A DNA stretch of 64,000 nt from Pseudomonas sp. H9 (lineage in GTDB: Bacteria; Pseudomonadota; Gammaproteobacteria; Pseudomonadales; Pseudomonadaceae). Each line of letters opens with the position of its first letter. The first letter of the stretch is position 1. Shown piece by piece: positions 18,188 through 25,798 of this stretch. The stretch lies in NCBI RefSeq assembly GCF_004353925.1, contig NZ_SMOK01000047.1, forward strand, positions 124,001 through 188,000, read 5' to 3'. Below the pieces are notes generated by a model, which was not told the DNA's origin, did not search any database, and worked only from the letters and a program-made list of their open reading frames with translations. The position numbers were made by a program, and so were the translations under genes.

Positions 18188-18514
18188 TTATACCGGCATC
18201 TGCATGATGTCTTGATAGGCCTGGACCAGCTTGTTACGCACTTGGGTCAAGGCTTGAAACGATACCGAGGCCTTCTGCGAGGCGATCATCACATCGGTCA
18301 GGTCAACGCCGCTGGTACCAATTTCGAAGGCGTTGGACAGTTGCGTGGAAGCCTGCTGAGTGGCGCTGACCTTATTGATGGCCTGCCCCAGCATGTCGGC
18401 AAAATCGCTCGAACCGAGCTCAGGTGCGGCTGCCGCTTTAGGCATCGACATGGCGTCCATTTGCATGGCCCGCATGTCCAACATCAATCGATTAAATTCA
18501 ACACCTTGGCTCAT
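18188..18514 (-). CDS. fliE: Flagellar rod/MS-ring junction protein FliE
   Basis: Adaptor between the MS ring and the rod and the first exported rod component. I start at the ATG at 18514 (108 residues, MSQGVEFNRLMLDMRAMQMD), with GGAGAG about 8 bases upstream; this fits the family length. The C-terminal half has the conserved TSGVDLTDVMIASQKASVSF and VRNKLVQAYQDIMQMPV. First gene of fliEFGHIJ with a sigma-54 site just upstream. Confidence 0.96.
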   Translation of the reverse strand: MSQGVEFNRLMLDMRAMQMDAMSMPKAAAAPELGSSDFADMLGQAINKVSATQQASTQLSNAFEIGTSGVDLTDVMIASQKASVSFQALTQVRNKLVQAYQDIMQMPV

Positions 18515-18575
18515 GGACTTCTCTCTCCGACGGCCCGCATTTTTTTGACACTCACGCAGCGGATACGCAGGACTT

Positions 18576-18592
18576 AGCAACAAAGGTGCCAG
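18576..18592 (-). promoter_or_regulatory. Sigma-54 promoter of fliEFGHIJ
   Basis: The minus strand reads CTGGCACCTTTGTTGCT, an essentially perfect RpoN site (TGGCAC-N5-TTGCT) 62 bases upstream of the fliE ATG. In Pseudomonas this operon needs FleR; the fleR stop lies about 40 bases further upstream. Confidence 0.92.
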
Positions 18593-18634
18593 CTCTGCGC
18601 ACAGACCGTGCAAACCCGCGATTATTCACAGCCT

Positions 18635-20014
18635 TCAGCTGGCGTACAAGCTGGCCTCAACATCCATCCCGGCATCACGCATTTGCGCCAGTTTGTAGCG
18701 CAGGGTGCGCGGGCTGATGCCCAAGCGCTCGGCCGCTTCTTTGCGGCGTCCGCGCTCGGCGCGCAAGGTATCGATGATCATCTGGAACTCGTGGCGACGC
18801 ATGTCGTCGCCCAGCCCTGCAGATATCTCGGCCACCGCTGGCGACGGTGCAACCTTGGGCGGCGTCGCAGTGAACATCGGCACGGCCCCGGCCAGACAAA
18901 AATCCGCCGCCTCGATCACCCCGCCCTGCTGCAGGATCAACGCCCGCTGAATGGCGTTATCCAGTTCGCGCACATTACCCGGCCAGGCATAGCCTTGCAG
19001 GCAGGCCCGAGCGCCAGAAGACAGGCGCACCGGCGCATGCTTCATTTTATTGACGTGTCGCGCCAGCAAACGCTCAGCCAGCGGCAGAATATCGGCGCTT
19101 CGTTCGCGCAGCGGTCGCCAGGCCAGCGGAAACACCGACAAGCGATAGAACAAGTCTTCACGGAAGCGCCCCGCCGCCACTTCGCCGGCCAGGTCGCGGT
19201 TGGTGGTGGCCACCACACGGATGTCCAGGGCGATAGGCTTACGCCCACCGACACGCTCCACTTCCCGCTCCTGCAACACCCGCAGCAGCTTGGCTTGCAG
19301 CCCAAGGGGCATTTCGGAGATTTCATCGAGCAACAAGGTGCCGCCATCAGCCTGCTCGAACTTACCGGCCTGCGCGGCAATGGCGCCGGTGAACGAGCCC
19401 TTCTCGTGACCGAACAGGGTCGCCTCAAGCATGTTGTCGGGAATCGCTGCGCAGTTGATCGCCACGAACGGTTGATCGGCGCGGTTCGATTGCTGGTGAA
19501 TAAAGCGCGCCAGCACTTCTTTACCGGTACCCGACTCACCGGAAATCAACACGGTGGAATCGCTGCGCGCTACCCGCGCAGCCAGCTCAAGCAATTGCGC
19601 ACTGGCCGGCTCACAGGCCACCGGCCCTTCATCGACCACACCCGCCACAACGCCCAGGGCATGACGCGCCACCAACTCAAGCAACGCGCGCGGCTCGAAG
19701 GGTTTGACCAGGTAATCCACCGCGCCCTGGCGCATGGCTTCAACGGCACGCTCCACCGCAGCATGGGCGGTCATCAACAACACCGGCAACTGCGGCTGAC
19801 GCGCGCGCAACAAGGCGAGCAGCTGGTGCCCGTCCATGCCAGGCATGTTGACGTCGCTGACCACCAGGCTGAAGGCCTCCTCAGCAACGGCTTCCAACGC
19901 CTCTTCGGCTGAACCGACGGCACGATAGGCAAAACCACCGAGCTCCAGGGTATCGCCCAAGGCCTGACGCAGTGCCCGATCATCCTCGACCAGCAGCACC
20001 TTGATTGCCTTCAT
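18635..20014 (-). CDS. fleR: Sigma-54-dependent response regulator FleR
   Basis: Class III flagellar activator, partner of FleS. The 459 residues hold a receiver (about 3-115; EDDRAL, acceptor Asp in LVVSDVNMPGMDG) and an AAA+ domain (about 140-370). The AAA+ domain has Walker A SGESGTGKE, the sigma-54 contact loop GSFTGA (a usual variant of GAFTGA) and GTLLLDEISEMP. A C-terminal Fis-type HTH follows (RKEAAERLGISPRTLRYKLA). It begins 13 bases after the fleS stop. Confidence 0.96.
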   Translation of the reverse strand: MKAIKVLLVEDDRALRQALGDTLELGGFAYRAVGSAEEALEAVAEEAFSLVVSDVNMPGMDGHQLLALLRARQPQLPVLLMTAHAAVERAVEAMRQGAVDYLVKPFEPRALLELVARHALGVVAGVVDEGPVACEPASAQLLELAARVARSDSTVLISGESGTGKEVLARFIHQQSNRADQPFVAINCAAIPDNMLEATLFGHEKGSFTGAIAAQAGKFEQADGGTLLLDEISEMPLGLQAKLLRVLQEREVERVGGRKPIALDIRVVATTNRDLAGEVAAGRFREDLFYRLSVFPLAWRPLRERSADILPLAERLLARHVNKMKHAPVRLSSGARACLQGYAWPGNVRELDNAIQRALILQQGGVIEAADFCLAGAVPMFTATPPKVAPSPAVAEISAGLGDDMRRHEFQMIIDTLRAERGRRKEAAERLGISPRTLRYKLAQMRDAGMDVEASLYAS

Positions 20015-20027
20015 TGCATTTCTCCCT

Positions 20028-21206
20028 TTACAGCGCGTCTATCAACGGCAAAGTAACCAGCGCACAGGTGCCACGACCCGGCTTCGAACGTAATTGCAGG
20101 GCGCCCTGATGCGCCCGCGCCACTGCCTTGACCACCGCCAGGCCGAGCCCGGTGCCGGTGGCTTTGGTGGTAAGGAACGGCTCACCCAAGCGCGCCAGCA
20201 AGGCGCTATCAATGCCCGCACCGGCATCACTGATGCACAGGCGCAGCATCTGCCCGCGGCGGTACAGGTGCACTTTAAGGCGCACCGACTCGCCACCGGC
20301 TTGCAGGGCATTTTCAATCAGGTTGAGCAAGGCACCGACCAGAGTGTCGCGGTTGCACAGCAGCTCACCCAGATGGCTGTCGCACTGCCAACGCACGGCA
20401 TGCCCCTGAACATGCACCTGCGCCGCTTGCTGCAGCGCCTGAAACAACGCCTTGGGGGTGATACGGTCGGTCAACGGTAGCTCGCCGCGGGCAAACACCA
20501 GCATGTCGCGCACCTGATGCTCCAGCTCGTGCAGGCGCTCTTTGAGATGGCCGGCGAAGCGCTGCTGGGTGTCTTGCGGCAACGCCTGCTCGGCCAGGTG
20601 GCTGGCGTAAAGCAACGCCGCCGACAACGGTGTACGGATCTGATGCGCCAGCGAAGCTACCATCCGCCCCAACGACGACAGGCGTTCATGCCGCGCCAGC
20701 TCGCCCTGCAGGTGACGGGTTTCAGTCAGATCGTTGAGCAACACCAGTTGCCCCGGCTCGGCATCCAACGAGCGAGTGGCAATCGACAAGCGCCGACCAT
20801 CACGCAGCGACACTTCATGACCGTCATCGACCCGCGGAGCAAAGCTGCGCGCAATCACCTGACGCCACAGCTCACCCACCAACGGCTCACCCAACAGATC
20901 ACAGGCCGCCGGGTTGGCTTCACGCACCCGCCCCTGCGCATCAATGACAATGACGCCGCCCGGCAGCAGGTCGAGCAGGTTTTGCAGACGATTGGCCAGG
21001 CGTTCTTTTTCGGCCAGCTCAGCCATACGCTGGGCACTGACCACCGCCAGCTCACCCTTGAGTTCGGTGACCCGTGCTTCCAGCAGATTGAACGACTCAC
21101 TGAGCTGGCTGGAAACCTGATCGAACAAACCCAGGCGAGTTTCCTGCTCGGCGGCGTTCGCCCCCTTCAGATTAGGGACACTGCGGATGGGGGCGGCCTG
21201 GGGCAT
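20028..21206 (-). CDS. fleS: Sensor histidine kinase FleS
   Basis: Soluble kinase that phosphorylates FleR. The 392 residues have a coiled N-terminus (about 25-75), a PAS domain (about 75-165; GGVIVIDAQGRVREANPAAC), a HisKA domain with the phospho-His in SLAHQIRTPLSAALLYASHL, and an HATPase with TGTGLGLAVVKAVARAHQG. There is no membrane segment, so it senses a cytoplasmic cue. A strong sigma-54 promoter precedes it, as expected for FleQ control. Confidence 0.96.
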   Translation of the reverse strand: MPQAAPIRSVPNLKGANAAEQETRLGLFDQVSSQLSESFNLLEARVTELKGELAVVSAQRMAELAEKERLANRLQNLLDLLPGGVIVIDAQGRVREANPAACDLLGEPLVGELWRQVIARSFAPRVDDGHEVSLRDGRRLSIATRSLDAEPGQLVLLNDLTETRHLQGELARHERLSSLGRMVASLAHQIRTPLSAALLYASHLAEQALPQDTQQRFAGHLKERLHELEHQVRDMLVFARGELPLTDRITPKALFQALQQAAQVHVQGHAVRWQCDSHLGELLCNRDTLVGALLNLIENALQAGGESVRLKVHLYRRGQMLRLCISDAGAGIDSALLARLGEPFLTTKATGTGLGLAVVKAVARAHQGALQLRSKPGRGTCALVTLPLIDAL

Positions 21207-21258
21207 CGTGCTCTCTCGCGTGGCTGACCGTCATAAAACGGTATGTTGCCAGCGATAT

Positions 21259-21275
21259 AGCAATAGACGTGCCGG
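21259..21275 (-). promoter_or_regulatory. Sigma-54 promoter of fleSR
   Basis: The minus strand reads CCGGCACGTCTATTGCT. CGGCAC and TTGCT are spaced with GG and GC 10 bases apart. It lies 53 bases upstream of the fleS ATG. FleQ-activated RpoN transcription of fleSR is established in P. aeruginosa. Confidence 0.85.
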
Positions 21276-21368
21276 ATACTTGGCCGAAGGTTGCGACGGG
21301 TTGCCTTGCACGCCACACAAAGCAGGCAGGACGGGGGTTACAGCCTTGCACTTCGTAGGGATATAAAA

Positions 21369-21396
21369 CACAACGGGGCGCCTGAGCGCCCCGTTG
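21369..21396 (-). terminator. Rho-independent terminator of fleQ
   Basis: A GC-rich perfect hairpin (AACGGGGCGC, loop TCA-like, GCGCCCCGTT) begins about 15 bases after the fleQ stop and is followed on the minus strand by GTGTTTTAT. Confidence 0.85.
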
Positions 21397-21410
21397 TCGT
21401 CAATCAAGCG

Positions 21411-22886
21411 TCAATCCTCCGCCTGATCTTCACCGTCGCGACGGCTCATGCCGTACTTGCGCATCTTCTCCACCAGGGTGGTACGGCGGATACGCAGACG
21501 TTCAGCAGCGCGCGCCACGATGCCGTTGGCATCATCCAGCGCCTGCTGGATCAAGCCTTGCTCCAAGCCACCGAGGTAGTCTTTGAGGTCCAGGCCTTCC
21601 GGCGGCAGCATGGCGTGCGTCGAGAAAGTCGGCATGCCACCGTTGATAGCCACGCGCTCTTCCATGTCGGAACGCAGGCTGTCGACCAGATGCTCGTCTT
21701 CGTCATCGACGTAGCGGAATTTCTTCGGCAGCTCCGAGACGCCAATCACCCCATACGGGTGCATGATCGCCATGCGCTCGACCAGGTTGGCCAGCTCACG
21801 GACGTTGCCCGGCCAGCCATGTCGGCACAGCGACATGATTGCCGCCGAATTGAAGCGGATCGAACCGCGCTTCTCGTGCTCCATGCGCGAGATCAGCTCG
21901 TTCATCAGCAGCGGGATGTCCTCGACACGCTCACGCAGCGGGGCCATCTCGATGGGGAACACGTTGAGGCGGTAGTACAGGTCTTCGCGGAAGGTGCCCG
22001 CCTCGATCATGCTTTCCAGGTTCTTGTGGGTCGCAGCGATGATGCGCACATCGATGCCCTGGGTCTTGTTGCTGCCCACGCGCTCAAAGGTCCGCTCTTG
22101 CAGCACACGCAACAGCTTGACCTGCATCGGCAGCGGCATGTCACCGATTTCATCGAGGAACAGCGTACCGCCATTGGCCAGCTCGAAACGCCCGGCACGG
22201 CTGGTGATCGCCCCGGTAAAGGCGCCCTTCTCATGGCCGAACAGTTCGCTTTCCAGCAGCTCAGCCGGGATCGCGCCGCAGTTGACCGGCACGAACGGCG
22301 CCTCACGGCGCTTGGAATGGTAATGCAGGTTACGCGCAACCACTTCCTTGCCTGTGCCCGACTCACCAAGGATCAGCACACTGGCATCGGTATCGGCCAC
22401 TTGCTGCATCATCTGGCGCACATGCTGGATGGCACGGCTGGTGCCCACCAGGCTGCGGAACAGGTTCGGCTCGCGCTGGCGACCGCGCTCACGCGCCTGG
22501 TCGTACATTTCGCGGTAAACCTGGGCACGGTGCAGCGAATCGAGCAACTTGCTGTAGCTCGGCGGCATCTCGATGCTGGAAAGAACGCGACGGCGCAGCT
22601 CTTCTGGCAACTCGGCAGAAGAAATTTCACCAATTAACAGAACCGGAAGGAACTCATCCCACGCTGCCACTGTCTTAAGCACGCCCAAAAGACTTGCTGG
22701 AGCGTTAACGGTCCCGATCAAGACACACAGTACTTCTCGACTGGATGACAACGACTCAACCACCTGCTGCCAATCATGGCTTGAGCAAGTGATATTTTCT
22801 TCGCCAAGAAAATTTAAAACCACCGCCAAATCGCGGCGGCGGGCGCTATCGTCATCGATCAGCAGAATTTTGGTTTCACGCCACAT
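21411..22886 (-). CDS. fleQ: Master flagellar activator FleQ
   Basis: Sigma-54 enhancer-binding protein and c-di-GMP sensor at the top of the flagellar hierarchy; it also represses exopolysaccharide genes. The 491 residues hold a receiver-like N-terminal domain (about 5-125) without an obvious acceptor Asp (VLIGTVNAP where the Asp would be). The AAA+ domain (about 140-380) has GESGTGKE, GAFTGA and FLDEIGDMP, and a Fis HTH at the end has GIVARAAERLRIRRTTLVEK. The non-standard receiver is normal for FleQ. It is monocistronic, with its own terminator. Confidence 0.97.
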   Translation of the reverse strand: MWRETKILLIDDDSARRRDLAVVLNFLGEENITCSSHDWQQVVESLSSSREVLCVLIGTVNAPASLLGVLKTVAAWDEFLPVLLIGEISSAELPEELRRRVLSSIEMPPSYSKLLDSLHRAQVYREMYDQARERGRQREPNLFRSLVGTSRAIQHVRQMMQQVADTDASVLILGESGTGKEVVARNLHYHSKRREAPFVPVNCGAIPAELLESELFGHEKGAFTGAITSRAGRFELANGGTLFLDEIGDMPLPMQVKLLRVLQERTFERVGSNKTQGIDVRIIAATHKNLESMIEAGTFREDLYYRLNVFPIEMAPLRERVEDIPLLMNELISRMEHEKRGSIRFNSAAIMSLCRHGWPGNVRELANLVERMAIMHPYGVIGVSELPKKFRYVDDEDEHLVDSLRSDMEERVAINGGMPTFSTHAMLPPEGLDLKDYLGGLEQGLIQQALDDANGIVARAAERLRIRRTTLVEKMRKYGMSRRDGEDQAED

Positions 22887-22943
22887 GCAATAGCAACTTC
22901 CCTAGTCATCTCGGCACCCTTTTCAGGGCAAGCTCGACATCAT

Positions 22944-22968
22944 TCCGACTGAACGGTCAGTGTTCGGA
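22944..22968. promoter_or_regulatory. Inverted repeat upstream of fleQ
   Basis: Imperfect dyad, TCCGACTGA-ACGG-TCAGTGTTCGGA, 58 bases upstream of the fleQ ATG in the 170-base fliT-fleQ gap. It has no T-run and could be a regulator site for fleQ. No regulator can be named from sequence. Confidence 0.35.
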
Positions 22969-23056
22969 CGTCTGAAATTTGAAAACAGCTACTAGTTAAG
23001 TCAAAAAACCGCACAGAGTCAAATTTATGGCGCCCTGTTTATGGTTTTGCCCAGCT

Positions 23057-23353
23057 TCAGCTGAACAAATGGTATACCTTCGCCGCGTTTTTGGCATGCC
23101 GGATCTGCGACATCTCATCGACTATTGATTGACGCTCGTCACTTGCAACGGCAATTAGTTGCCGGTAAACACCAAGCAACTCCTCCAGACTGCTGCGCAG
23201 ACTTTCTTCATTGACCGATGCTTCGGCCAGCACTTCGTCGACACACGAGCGACAACTCACGTCGAGCTCGCTGATTGCCCCCCAGTCACGACTATTCAGG
23301 GCACCCAGCAAGGCTTCGCGTGTTTCCTCAATCCTTTGCAGTGCTTGGCTCAT
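23057..23353 (-). CDS. fliT: Flagellar export chaperone FliT-like protein
   Basis: Small helical protein, 98 residues from the ATG at 23353 (MSQALQRIEETREALLGALN), with GAGG about 8 bases upstream. A longer frame upstream lacks a good ribosome site. FliT-type chaperones bind the cap protein FliD and hand it to the export ATPase. The identification rests on size, helical character and position right after fliS. P. aeruginosa carries an equivalent gene here (fleP/fliT), and sequence conservation in this family is low. Confidence 0.75.
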   Translation of the reverse strand: MSQALQRIEETREALLGALNSRDWGAISELDVSCRSCVDEVLAEASVNEESLRSSLEELLGVYRQLIAVASDERQSIVDEMSQIRHAKNAAKVYHLFS

Positions 23354-23378
23354 GATCTTTACCTCAATGCCAACGGCT

Positions 23379-23768
23379 TTATTGGGGAGCGATGGCATCC
23401 CAGCCGGATTTAACCGTGATCAGCAGACGCGCAACTTCGTCGATCATCTCGACGTTGTTGGTGCTGTTGGCTTCCACCAAGCGGTTGGCCATGTAGCCGT
23501 ACAGGGCATCCAGTTGATGCACGGCTGCAGGATCTTCGGCTTTTTCAGCATCCAGGCCGTCGCGCAGGCCGGTGATGATGTCGATTGCCTTGCCCAGCAT
23601 CAGGCCTTTTTGCGCGATGTCGTCACGGGCGATGGCGCCTTTGGCCTGAGCCATGCGATCCAACCCGCCTTCCATCAGCATTTGCACCAAACGGTGCGGG
23701 CTGGCTTCAGAGACTTGAGCGTGGGAATTGACCTTCTGGTATTGGCGAAGGGCTCTCATTGGGTTCAT
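23379..23768 (-). CDS. fliS: Flagellin export chaperone FliS
   Basis: Cytoplasmic chaperone that keeps flagellin unfolded and delivers it to FlhA. The 129 residues match the family: YQKVNSHAQVSEASPHRLVQ near the start, MLMEGGLDRMAQAKGAI, and a C-terminal GWDAI. It lies between fliD and fliT. Confidence 0.95.
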   Translation of the reverse strand: MNPMRALRQYQKVNSHAQVSEASPHRLVQMLMEGGLDRMAQAKGAIARDDIAQKGLMLGKAIDIITGLRDGLDAEKAEDPAAVHQLDALYGYMANRLVEANSTNNVEMIDEVARLLITVKSGWDAIAPQ

Positions 23769-23813
23769 GTTGCTACCTCGTTAAAGGCCTCAGGCGAATA
23801 AGTGGGCTCTAAG

Positions 23814-23854
23814 GTTTGTAGAAAAGTCGCCGCTCGGAGACTTTTCTTACAAAC
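23814..23854. repeat. Long hairpin between fliD and fliS
   Basis: Inverted repeat with arms of about 15 bases (GTTTGTAGAAAAGTC and its complement, interrupted by one extra T) around a 10-base loop. It is in the fliD-fliS gap. There is no T-run directly after it on the minus strand, so it may be an mRNA processing or attenuation structure rather than a plain terminator. Confidence 0.7.
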
Positions 23855-23937
23855 CCTAACCAAGGTTTCGACTGTGTGGCAAAAAACTTTAATCCAGCAC
23901 CCGCGCCCCCTCACCGGGTGCGCGGGCGTGTAACCGA

Positions 23938-25302
23938 TCACTCGGACTTAGCGTTGTTCAGCGAGTTGAGGGTAGTCATCATGCTCGACGCGCTGGCGTT
24001 GAGCTGCGCGATCATGGTGTCCATCGCTGTGTACTTCTTGGTCAGCGAGTCTGTCAGCGCCTCCATGCGCCGGTCCAGATCGGCCTGCTCGGTGGTCAGG
24101 TCGGTCAACTTGTTGTTGAGGTCGGTGGCACGGGTGGCCAGGCTGCCGGTGGTACCCACGTAGCTGGCGGTGGCCTTGTTCATACGGGTGATCAGGCCAG
24201 TGTCGCCGGTAAACAGCTTGGCGATATCGCCTGCGCCTTTGACTACCGCCTTGTCCCACGCCTTATCGTCCAGGCTCAGCAGGCCGGTTTTCTGGTCGGT
24301 GGTGATGCCCATTGCCGCGAGGCTGGTAATGCTACCCGAGCCTTTGCCATTGGTCAGTTCGCCACGCAGGCTGGAAACCAGCTGACGCATCGATGCATCG
24401 CCGGTCAAAGCACCTGCCGTGGTGGTGGAGGCATCACCGGTAGAGGTGACCTTGGTCTGGGTATTGATCGCGGTCATCAGCGCGTTGTACGCAGTGACGA
24501 ACGACTGCACCGAGGTCTTCAAGGTGTCGGTGTTGCTGGCCACGGTGATGGTGATCGGCTTGTCTTTTTCCGCAGCGACCAGATCAAGGGTCACTCCACT
24601 GATGGCGGAGTCAATCTTGTTGGTTTTCGACTCCATGGCAATGCCGTCGATGCTGTACTTGGCGTTCTGCGCCGGAGCACCTGCAGTAAAGGCGGTGGCC
24701 AGTTCGGAGTCACCGCTGAGGGTGATATCCGTGCCTTCGCCAGTAGTGGTCGAACCGATGACCAGACGCGAACCACTGGCGTCATTGAGAATGTTGGCGG
24801 TGATGCCCTGGGCCGAAAGCTGGGTGTTGATCTGCTCACGGGTTTCCTGCAGGGTCGCACCGCCAGGAATGATCACGTCATAGCTTTTACCCGACTGGGT
24901 AATGGTCAGCGTCTGTGCTTCGTCAGTGCTGTTGGCCTTGCTGGTGGCGCCATCGGCGTACACCTTGCTGGTCAGTTTCGACGAAGTCGCCAGGCTGTCG
25001 ACGACCACGGTGTATTTACCGCTGGACGCCCCCTCACCGAGGGTGACCTTGACGTTCTTTTCTTCGGAGGTGGTAGCAGCCAGGCCGTTGAAGGCGGCGG
25101 CATTGTTCAACTTGGTGATTGCCGCCTGGAACGCTTCGAGCGCCGTCTTTACCGAGCCGACTGCCGACAGTTTGATGGTCGCGTCTTTTTGCTGAGCGGT
25201 GATTTGCGCCTGTTTGGGTGCCTTTTCTGCCCCGACCAGCGCCTTGACGATGCCTTGCGTGTCGTAGCCCGAACCTGGGCCGGAAATCGTTGAACTAGCC
25301 AT
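23938..25302 (-). CDS. fliD: Flagellar filament cap protein FliD
   Basis: Exported cap that guides flagellin polymerisation; in P. aeruginosa it also binds mucin. The 454 residues begin SSTISGPGSGYDTQGIVKAL, the FliD_N domain. The middle holds a flagellin-hook IN-like motif (SIDGIAMESKTNKIDSAISG) and the end is the coiled FliD_C domain. Followed by fliS and fliT, its chaperones. Confidence 0.96.
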   Translation of the reverse strand: MASSTISGPGSGYDTQGIVKALVGAEKAPKQAQITAQQKDATIKLSAVGSVKTALEAFQAAITKLNNAAAFNGLAATTSEEKNVKVTLGEGASSGKYTVVVDSLATSSKLTSKVYADGATSKANSTDEAQTLTITQSGKSYDVIIPGGATLQETREQINTQLSAQGITANILNDASGSRLVIGSTTTGEGTDITLSGDSELATAFTAGAPAQNAKYSIDGIAMESKTNKIDSAISGVTLDLVAAEKDKPITITVASNTDTLKTSVQSFVTAYNALMTAINTQTKVTSTGDASTTTAGALTGDASMRQLVSSLRGELTNGKGSGSITSLAAMGITTDQKTGLLSLDDKAWDKAVVKGAGDIAKLFTGDTGLITRMNKATASYVGTTGSLATRATDLNNKLTDLTTEQADLDRRMEALTDSLTKKYTAMDTMIAQLNASASSMMTTLNSLNNAKSE

Positions 25303-25379
25303 TTGCTACTCTCCTTGCGGCTGCCGCTTTCTTGGCGAAAAACGCCTAAGCGGCAATCTGAAACAGGTTTCGTGCCAAC

Positions 25380-25724
25380 TCAAGCCTTGGTGTTGAACAA
25401 CAGGCTGCTGGCATCGCTCAGATTCTGCGCGAGCTTCAGCGCGGTTTCTGATGGAAGCTGGCGAACTACTTCACCACTGTCGGTGGCGATCACTTTGACC
25501 ACCACAATGCCGGTGGTTTCATCGATGGAAAAGTCCAGGTTACGGTGGGTAGCCTGTACAAATTCACGCATCTCGGTTACAGCTTTTTCCAGCGCCGCAC
25601 GCTGCGACTCTTCGGCTGCTGCGGGCTCAGTCTTTTCTGCAGGCTTAGCCTGGGCCGCCTGAGCGCCTTGGGCCTGGGTGACAGCGGCCGGGTACGACGT
25701 GTTCAGCTTGATACTCATGTCCAT
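25380..25724 (-). CDS. flaG: FlaG family filament-length protein
   Basis: FlaG proteins limit filament length in some species; the molecular role is unclear. I use the ATG at 25724 (114 residues, MDMSIKLNTSYPAAV), with GAGG about 8 bases upstream. The first half is Ala/Glu/Gln-rich and disordered. The second half is the FlaG domain (AVTEMREFVQATHRNLDFSI, IVVVKVIATDSGEVVRQLPS). It sits between fliC and fliD, the usual place. Confidence 0.92.
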   Translation of the reverse strand: MDMSIKLNTSYPAAVTQAQGAQAAQAKPAEKTEPAAAEESQRAALEKAVTEMREFVQATHRNLDFSIDETTGIVVVKVIATDSGEVVRQLPSETALKLAQNLSDASSLLFNTKA

Positions 25725-25742
25725 GTCATCACCTCGAAACTG

Positions 25743-25776
25743 AAAAAAACGAAAGGGCACGTATACGCGCCCTTCC
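25743..25776 (-). terminator. Rho-independent terminator of fliC
   Basis: Hairpin GGAAGGGCGC/GTGCCCTTTC on the minus strand followed by GTTTTTTTC. It starts about 22 bases after the fliC stop and separates fliC from flaG. Confidence 0.87.
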
Positions 25777-25798
25777 GTTAACTAACCGCTAAACGCTA

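Noticed and set aside
16292..18577. 761-codon open frame antisense to fliF and fliE
   Set aside because: Shadow of fliF codon usage; no ribosome site or recognisable protein features.
25361..25378. Possible sigma-54 site before fliD (minus strand TTGGCACGAAACCTGTTT)
   Set aside because: The -24 half is perfect but the -12 position reads GT instead of GC at the required distance, so I did not call it.
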